Of a stretch of DNA of 64,000 nucleotides, positions 58,732 through 64,000 are shown piece by piece. The position numbers were made by a program, and so were the translations under genes. Numbering within the stretch: position 1 is the stretch's first letter; every line of letters begins with the position of its first letter. Source of the stretch: Gemmatimonadales bacterium UBA4456. Its GTDB lineage: Bacteria > Gemmatimonadota > Gemmatimonadetes > Longimicrobiales > Gaopeijiaceae. The notes below the pieces were generated by a model. The model did no database searches. It had not been told where the DNA came from and was given only the letters and a program-made list of their open reading frames with translations. The stretch lies in contig DGOW01000054.1 in the NCBI GenBank assembly GCA_002390225.1, positions 95,832 through 159,831 on the forward strand, given 5' to 3'.

Positions 58732-61047
58732 ATGAGCATGATCCGGAGATTCTCGTTCGTGACCTCCTTGCTCCTCCTCGTCGCGCCCTTGTCGGCCCAG
58801 AATGCGGTCTTGCGAGGGCGGGTGCTCGACGCTTCGGGCCTGCGGTCGATTCAGGCCGCTACCGTGACGATTGTGGAGACGGGCGCGCAGTCGCTGACTG
58901 ATGCGTCAGGCGCCTTCCTGATCTCAAACGCCGACGTGGGTCGGGTGTCTGTGCGCGTAGATGCGCTTGGCTACAGATCCGAGCTGCAGGCCGCCGTGAC
59001 TCTGCAGTCTAGCCGCTCCACGTACGTCGAGTTCAGGCTCGAGCCCGGAGCGATCGAGCTCGAAGGACTGGTCGTAGGCGCGCCGGCGTTTCGGGTTCGT
59101 GACGCGTCTCCGGTGTCGACTCAGCTCCTGTCCAACGAAGAGCTGCGCCGCACGCCGGGAGGACTTCAAGACGTCTCTCGCACCCTCCTCTCGCTGCCCG
59201 GAGTTCTGGGCGGCGTCGATAACCGCAACGACCTGCTTGTGCGTGGCGGTGGACCGGGAGAGAACGCCTACTATCTCGATGGGATCCGAATTCCGCAGAT
59301 CAACCACTTCGCGACGCAGGGCGCATCCGGAGGTGCGCTCGGGCTCGTGAACGTGGACTTCATCCGGGAGACGGAGTTCTTCGCCGGTGCATTCCCGGTT
59401 CGCTACGGAGACGCCCTTAGCTCCGTTCTGAGCATCGAAAACCGTCCAGGTTCTCCGGAGGGTGTCCAGGGGGACGTCACGCTTGGCGCGACGGAAGCAG
59501 GGCTCACCCTCGACGGGCCGGCAGGCGAAAACGCGAACTGGCTTTTCAGTGTCCGACGATCCTACCTGCAGTTCCTGTTCGAGGCTCTGGGCCTGCCCAT
59601 TCGACCCGACTACTGGGACGCTCAGTTCCGGCTTGAATCCCAGCTCTCAGAACGGGATCGCCTCGTACTCGTGGGGATCGGTGCGCTCGACAACTTCGGC
59701 ATCGTCCCGCCAGATCCCGGGGACGATTTCGAGAATTTCGAGATCGCCTCCAGGGTCATCGACAATGACCAGCGAAGCTTCACCACAGGCGCCAGCTGGC
59801 GCCGGCTTGTCGAGGGAGGCTACGTCACCACTACGCTGAGCCAGTCGGCGAGCGACTACTCCTTCCTAGATCCAGGGGAGGATGACGTTCCGGTACTCAC
59901 GAACGAGAGCCGGGAGCTCGACACCCGTTTCTCGGTGCAGGGAGACTTCAGCCGCGCCGCCGGGCTGACGCTGGCGGCAGGGGTGGAGGCCGTACGTTCG
60001 GCCGTAGATGCCAGCGTCTTTCAGCGCGCGATTCCGGGTGGGACGCTGCCTCAGGATCTGGCCTGGGACCAGAACCTTGCGCTCTTCAAGCTGAGCACGT
60101 TCGTGCAGGGGACAATTCCGCTCGGGTCTCGTGTCACGCTGACAGGTGGCCTCCGGGGCGACGAGGTGACGGCGCTGGAGCAGGGCTTCGAGTTCTCGCC
60201 TAGAGGAAGTGTGCTCGTCGAGCTTGGCAGTGGCGTGACCGCGCAGGCCGGAGGAGGCCTCTATCATCAGACGCCGAGCCTGATCGCGTTGTCGGTTGAG
60301 GAAAACGATGTCCCGTCCAACCTGGACCTTCGCCAGCAGCGAAACGTACAGCTCGCGACTGGACTGTCCTGGACTGTGAATCCCGGGTTGAGGCTGTCCG
60401 CTGAAGCGTTCTGGAAAGAGTACAGCCGCGTCCCGGTCCTGGAGAGCGATCCTCGGGTCGCCGTGTCGAACCTTGGTGGGGACTACGGTTTTGTCGGAGC
60501 AGAGGCACTGACCGACGACGGTACGGGCCGCGCTCGGGGTCTCGAACTCTTTGCCCAGCAGAAGCTGCTCGGCAACGCCTACTTCCTCGGCGCCTACACA
60601 CTCTCCTGGAGTGAGTTCTCCGGATCGGACGGGGTACGCAGACCGTCAGCCTGGGACCGGAGACATGCGCTGGATCTGACCGGAGGGTATCGGGTTGGTG
60701 CCTGGGAATTCGGATCGAAGTTTCGGATCCTGTCGGGACTGGCGACGACCCCGTGGGACCTCACCGCCTCGGCTCAGACCTACGCCATCACGGGACGCGG
60801 TGTCCCGGACTGGGCACGGATCGGTGAGGTCCGGACCCCCGGCTACGCGCGTCTGGATCTTCGGGCCGAGCGCCGCCTCGACTTCTCGTCCTGGAACGCG
60901 GTGTTCTACATGGATCTGCAGAACGTGCTCGGACGCGCGAACGCGGTTGGATACGGGTACACCGAAGACCCTGCGTTTCCTGAACGGATTCGCCCCATCG
61001 ACGGGTCAGGATTTCTTCCGACGTTTGGCTTCAGTATCGAGTTCTGA
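58732..61047 (+). CDS. TonB-dependent receptor with N-terminal carboxypeptidase-like domain
   Basis: 771 residues from MSMIRRFSFVTSLLLLVAPL; the ATG at 58687 gives a poorer signal. A signal peptide ends at AQNAV. Residues about 20-100 are a carboxypeptidase-regulatory-like domain (GRVLDASGLRSIQAATVTIV). The plug domain runs from EGLVVGAPAFRVRDASPVST to about residue 240, with LLVRGGGPGENAYYLDGIRI. A long beta-barrel follows, ending in GFLPTFGFSIEF with the C-terminal phenylalanine. Outer-membrane uptake of a siderophore, vitamin or glycan; the ligand cannot be told. No TonB or ExbBD gene is nearby. Confidence 0.92.
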   Translation: MSMIRRFSFVTSLLLLVAPLSAQNAVLRGRVLDASGLRSIQAATVTIVETGAQSLTDASGAFLISNADVGRVSVRVDALGYRSELQAAVTLQSSRSTYVEFRLEPGAIELEGLVVGAPAFRVRDASPVSTQLLSNEELRRTPGGLQDVSRTLLSLPGVLGGVDNRNDLLVRGGGPGENAYYLDGIRIPQINHFATQGASGGALGLVNVDFIRETEFFAGAFPVRYGDALSSVLSIENRPGSPEGVQGDVTLGATEAGLTLDGPAGENANWLFSVRRSYLQFLFEALGLPIRPDYWDAQFRLESQLSERDRLVLVGIGALDNFGIVPPDPGDDFENFEIASRVIDNDQRSFTTGASWRRLVEGGYVTTTLSQSASDYSFLDPGEDDVPVLTNESRELDTRFSVQGDFSRAAGLTLAAGVEAVRSAVDASVFQRAIPGGTLPQDLAWDQNLALFKLSTFVQGTIPLGSRVTLTGGLRGDEVTALEQGFEFSPRGSVLVELGSGVTAQAGGGLYHQTPSLIALSVEENDVPSNLDLRQQRNVQLATGLSWTVNPGLRLSAEAFWKEYSRVPVLESDPRVAVSNLGGDYGFVGAEALTDDGTGRARGLELFAQQKLLGNAYFLGAYTLSWSEFSGSDGVRRPSAWDRRHALDLTGGYRVGAWEFGSKFRILSGLATTPWDLTASAQTYAITGRGVPDWARIGEVRTPGYARLDLRAERRLDFSSWNAVFYMDLQNVLGRANAVGYGYTEDPAFPERIRPIDGSGFLPTFGFSIEF

Positions 61048-61112
61048 CGCCTCCCGGTCGATCACCAAATAGGAGGAGAACGTCTCACCTTGCCCAACAC
61101 GGTGATGCTCGA

Positions 61113-62036
61113 TCAGGGATTGCGTCGTTCCGTCACATTGAGTGTCCCCGAGATGCTCTCTCCGGACGAATAGCTCGTGACCCATATGTCGTACTGACCG
61201 GCGGACGCCTTGATCAGGGAGATCATGGGATTCGTACCTGAGTGGGAATCATCGTCGCAGTACCAATTCCCATTGGGATCGTTGACCGCCAGACCGGTGT
61301 CACCCTGACCCTCATTGTAGATCGCCAGATACTCCATGGACCCCGTGATATCGACGATGTAGTCGGGGGCGGAGGTGGCATATCCGACGCATCCAGAGGT
61401 GAGGTTCATACCGGAGACGTCGAGTCCTCCTCCGGAGACGACCCTGACCTGAAAAGGATCCGGAGTGAAGCCTGGCGCGAGTGAGGTACGGCCGAAGTTG
61501 GAGCTACTTCCGCCAATGTTGAGTGTGCCCGTCGACCGGGGAGAGCCCCCCACGCTCGACTCCAACTCCGTCACATGCAGCGTGCCGCTGATGTTGTCGC
61601 CGGAACTGTAGCTGGTGACCCAGACGTCGTACTGGCCGGCCGGCGCATTGTAGAGAGAAATACGAGGATCGGTGCCGGAATGAGAATCGTCATCGCAGTG
61701 CCACGCCCCGTTGGGATCATTCACTACGAGTCCCGTGTCTCCGTCTCCCTCGTTGTAGATGGCCAGAAAACTGGTATTGCCAGTCAGATCCAGAATGTAG
61801 TCGGGATCGGAGGTAGCGTATCCGACGCACCCACTCGTGAGGCCCAACGACGAGACAGTCAGTGCGCCGCCCGAGACGATGGAAACTCGGAAGGGGTCGG
61901 GAGTGAAGCCGGGTGACAAAGAGGTCCGACCGAAGTTTGAGCTGCTCCCGCCGATATTGAGGGTCTGAGCCTCGAGAGGTGGCGCGATGAGGATCGCAGC
62001 TGTGATCAGGCAGGCGCGGAGCGAGAACTTAGGCAT
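61113..62036 (-). CDS. secreted protein made of two tandem copies of a beta-rich (pre-peptidase-like) domain
   Basis: 307 residues with a signal peptide (MPKFSLRACLITAAILIAPP ending LEAQ). Two near-identical units of about 130 residues follow: both open LNIGGSSSNFGRTSL(S/A)PG then FTPDPF, and both contain SGCVGYATS, DPNGxWxCDDDSHSG and VWVTSYSSG or IWVTSYSSG. The Asp-rich segment (CDDDSHSGT) looks calcium-binding, as in bacterial pre-peptidase C-terminal domains, and two cysteines per unit may pair. No catalytic domain is present. Likely a secreted adhesion or matrix protein. It is convergent with the TonB receptor gene, 65 bases apart. Confidence 0.8.
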   Translation of the reverse strand: MPKFSLRACLITAAILIAPPLEAQTLNIGGSSSNFGRTSLSPGFTPDPFRVSIVSGGALTVSSLGLTSGCVGYATSDPDYILDLTGNTSFLAIYNEGDGDTGLVVNDPNGAWHCDDDSHSGTDPRISLYNAPAGQYDVWVTSYSSGDNISGTLHVTELESSVGGSPRSTGTLNIGGSSSNFGRTSLAPGFTPDPFQVRVVSGGGLDVSGMNLTSGCVGYATSAPDYIVDITGSMEYLAIYNEGQGDTGLAVNDPNGNWYCDDDSHSGTNPMISLIKASAGQYDIWVTSYSSGESISGTLNVTERRNP

Positions 62037-62102
62037 GAATATGTCTCTGCATTGCAGCGATTCTGTTGGATCGGAACACCTTATTCGTACGTGGTCATCG
62101 CG

Positions 62103-63476
62103 TCAATGTGAAATGAGGATCCATTCGTCCTGGGGCTCGATCAGCCACTCCGCGCCGGTCTCCGTGATGACCACCATTTCCTCTACAGAAATCGTCTTGG
62201 TCGTCCCGTCATCGCGGGTCCACCCGAAGAAACCGTCGAACGCGAAGGTCTGGCCGGATCGGAGTTCTCGAGCGGCGTCGCCCGACGGGCGCGCACCACC
62301 TGCCGAGCCGCCGAGCCGGGGCCCGACGTCGTGAGCCCAGTAGCCCACCGGATGCCCGGTGCTCCATATGATCGGGATCGACTCGTACCGCTCCAGTACC
62401 TCGCGCTGAGCGGCATCGACGTCCCAACCGGTGACACCCGGACGCATGACGTCCTTGGCCGCCCGGCTCCCCTCACGAGCATACTCCCACCTGGCTTGCA
62501 TTACGGGCGGCGCCTCCGTCTCACCCGGGCGCAGGACGTAGGCGAAGCGCTGGATGTCCGTGACCCACATGCCATGCACACCGATGCCGAAATCGGTCTG
62601 GATAACGTCTCCTGGCTGGATCACCTTTTCGGTGGAGTGCGAGTGCCCCCGATCCGGACCTGAGTTCACATTGGGGTTCTGGTCTGGAGCCCAGCCGTCC
62701 GTGACACCCAATTCCGCCATTCGGCGCTTCAGGAAGCGAGCGACCTCTGCATCGGTGGTGACACCCGGCTCAATCCGGCCATAGGCCTCGAGCTCAAGCT
62801 GCTCCGTGAGCTCCGCCGCGCGTCGCATAATGTCGACCTCGCGAGGGAGTTTGACTGAGAGCCACTCGATGATGACCTCCTCCGACGAGACGAGGCGGCC
62901 GGACAACTCCGTGCCCAGGGCATTTTCGAGTGCCTCTCGCTGCGTGAAGGAGAGCCCGTCCGCGATGTTTCTGGTGCTGCTGTTCACCGCGATGGACGCG
63001 GGATTCCTGTCGCGTAGCTCCTCCGCGGCGGCAGCATACATGCTTGTGCCCCTGCGAATCGAGCGAACGTCGTCGAGGGGCGTTACCTCGGACAGTGCGG
63101 TGGCCTCCGTCTCCGGGGAGATTGCGAGCGACTCGAGGTTTCCCTCTGCATCGGCGAAGAAGAGGAATGCCGCGAGGCCTCCAGCGTTCTCGGCTCCGAT
63201 GTGGGCTGCGATCGGGTCGTTGGCGTTCTCCCGGGCGAGCACCAGCCAGGCCTCGACACCGGCGCGTGCCATCGCCGGACCCAGCAGGGTGTGAATCCGT
63301 TCCTGTCGGATCGACGGCCAGAGATCGGGATCGTCGGGGAAGGAAAGTACCGTTCCTCCGCTGGCCTGCGACGTCGCGGATTCGTCGACACTTCCACATC
63401 CCGTGACGGCGAGGAGAAGGATCACCATCAGAGCAGGGAGCTGCAGCAGGGCAAGGCGCAGACGTGAAGTCATCAT
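62103..63476 (-). CDS. M24-family (Xaa-Pro peptidase-like) lipoprotein
   Basis: 457 residues from MMTSRLRLALLQLPALMVIL ending in a lipobox (VTGCGS), so membrane-anchored outside the cytoplasm. The metal-binding residues of the M24 fold: DVIQTDFGIGVHGMWVTDIQ (two Asp), STGHPVGYWAHDVGPRLG (His) and VEEMVVITETGAEWL (Glu). The fourth ligand, normally Glu in T-I-E-P-G, reads FAFDGFFGW, an Asp at that place. It may bind two metals weakly or act on an unusual substrate. Its start overlaps the YaiI/YqxD-like stop (63473-63476). Confidence 0.85.
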   Translation of the reverse strand: MMTSRLRLALLQLPALMVILLLAVTGCGSVDESATSQASGGTVLSFPDDPDLWPSIRQERIHTLLGPAMARAGVEAWLVLARENANDPIAAHIGAENAGGLAAFLFFADAEGNLESLAISPETEATALSEVTPLDDVRSIRRGTSMYAAAAEELRDRNPASIAVNSSTRNIADGLSFTQREALENALGTELSGRLVSSEEVIIEWLSVKLPREVDIMRRAAELTEQLELEAYGRIEPGVTTDAEVARFLKRRMAELGVTDGWAPDQNPNVNSGPDRGHSHSTEKVIQPGDVIQTDFGIGVHGMWVTDIQRFAYVLRPGETEAPPVMQARWEYAREGSRAAKDVMRPGVTGWDVDAAQREVLERYESIPIIWSTGHPVGYWAHDVGPRLGGSAGGARPSGDAARELRSGQTFAFDGFFGWTRDDGTTKTISVEEMVVITETGAEWLIEPQDEWILISH

Positions 63477-63988
63477 TGATTGTCCGAAGGGGGTCTCTTC
63501 CGGCGCGCATGTTGTAGCGCCCGGGTCAAGGTTCTGTCGAGGGCTGACGCAAAGGCCTGCTTCTCCGGGTTGCCGAACGCTCGCGGCCCGCCTGTCTCGA
63601 CGCCGGTACTTCGGAGAGAATCCATGAAGTCCCGGACCGAGAGGCGCTCCCGGATGTTCTCGCGGTCGTAGACCTCACCACGAGGGTTGATGACGTGGAC
63701 GTCCAGATCGACCAGCTCGGCGGCGAGTGGGATGTCCGCGGTGATGGCGACGTCGCCAGCCGAGGCGTTCGTCGCGATGTAGTGATCCGCTACGTCGAAG
63801 CCGTGCTCAACCAGAACGAAGCGCACTTGGTCGTTGTTGGCGGGCAGGCCCAGTCTGTGGTTCGCCACCAGCACCGTCTCGAGCTCAAGACGGTGGGACG
63901 CACGAAAGATGATCTCGCGGACGGGACGAGGAGTTGCGTCGGCATCGACCCAGAGGATCACGGTCGGCGCTCGGAGGGGTGAGCACAC
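63473..63988 (-). CDS. YaiI/YqxD (DUF188) family protein
   Basis: 171 residues. VILWVDADATPRPVREIIFR opens the DUF188 pattern, with the alternating D-A-D-A; the body continues LVANHRLGLP, AGDVAITADIPLAAELVDLD and VINPRGEVYDRENIRERLSV. The start shown is a GTG at 63988; the GTG at 63961 would fit the family start better. Function is unresolved; the acidic fold resembles NYN/PIN-like nucleases. It lies at the window edge; the sequence 3' on the plus strand holds no further gene. Confidence 0.82.
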   Translation of the reverse strand: MCSPLRAPTVILWVDADATPRPVREIIFRASHRLELETVLVANHRLGLPANNDQVRFVLVEHGFDVADHYIATNASAGDVAITADIPLAAELVDLDVHVINPRGEVYDRENIRERLSVRDFMDSLRSTGVETGGPRAFGNPEKQAFASALDRTLTRALQHARRKRPPSDNQ

Positions 63989-64000
63989 ATGGGCCCACAG

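Overview
The window looks like chromosomal DNA of a free-living, aerobic, high-GC Gram-negative bacterium. A Gemmatimonadota-like lineage is my best guess, but this is inferred from gene content and protein style only; no marker phylogeny could be run. Supporting signs are a TonB-dependent receptor with an N-terminal carboxypeptidase-like domain, several lipoproteins with lipoboxes, ThyX-type thymidylate synthesis, an FeS photolyase, a TRAP transporter and a DhaL-DegV fusion. I see no tRNA, rRNA, CRISPR array, insertion sequence or phage gene.

Layout. 1-5.4 kb is a surface-polysaccharide block: a partial GT2 glycosyltransferase, an exporter-type ABC protein, a DxD glycosyltransferase and a membrane cellulose-synthase-like GT2. 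5.5-11 kb holds an AhpD-like peroxidase gene interrupted by one in-frame UGA, which I read as selenocysteine; then thyX, a succinate-semialdehyde-type dehydrogenase, and a radical SAM / metallophosphoesterase-like / mini-asparaginase cluster of unknown role. 11-26 kb is mostly housekeeping: a decayed signalling remnant, the DhaL-DegV (fatty-acid-kinase-like) fusion, rho, an M50 protease, a Nudix hydrolase, ferredoxin/thioredoxin reductases, two SDRs, a YHYH-DUF305 lipoprotein and fumarase.

26-37 kb contains endonuclease IV, a structured RNA ending in a strong terminator, a three-enzyme pterin operon (PTPS, GTP cyclohydrolase I, SDR), and a long co-directional run with an acyl-CoA ligase, CutA, TPR proteins, a macro-domain/permease chimera and TerB. 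37-43 kb is a minus-strand envelope operon (SIMPL, DUF1499-like, lipoprotein, DUF445), a sugar nucleotidyltransferase and an M20 peptidase. 43-51 kb has a LeuA-like synthase, an orphan response regulator, a FabG-like SDR and a 2-oxoacid-type TRAP transporter whose membrane genes and binding-protein gene lie apart and converge. 51-64 kb has gamma-glutamyltransferase, a CcmH-like protein, an SDR/flavin amine-oxidase-like pair, small membrane proteins, a DUF2256-DUF3253 protein with an FeS photolyase, a TonB receptor, a duplicated-domain secreted protein, an M24 lipoprotein peptidase and a YaiI/YqxD protein.

The most striking observations are (1) the candidate AhpD-like selenoprotein, with a UGA at the second redox cysteine of CxxC and a hairpin that fits a bacterial SECIS, and (2) the roughly 200-nt structured RNA/terminator in front of the tetrahydrobiopterin-type operon, which I cannot assign to a known class.
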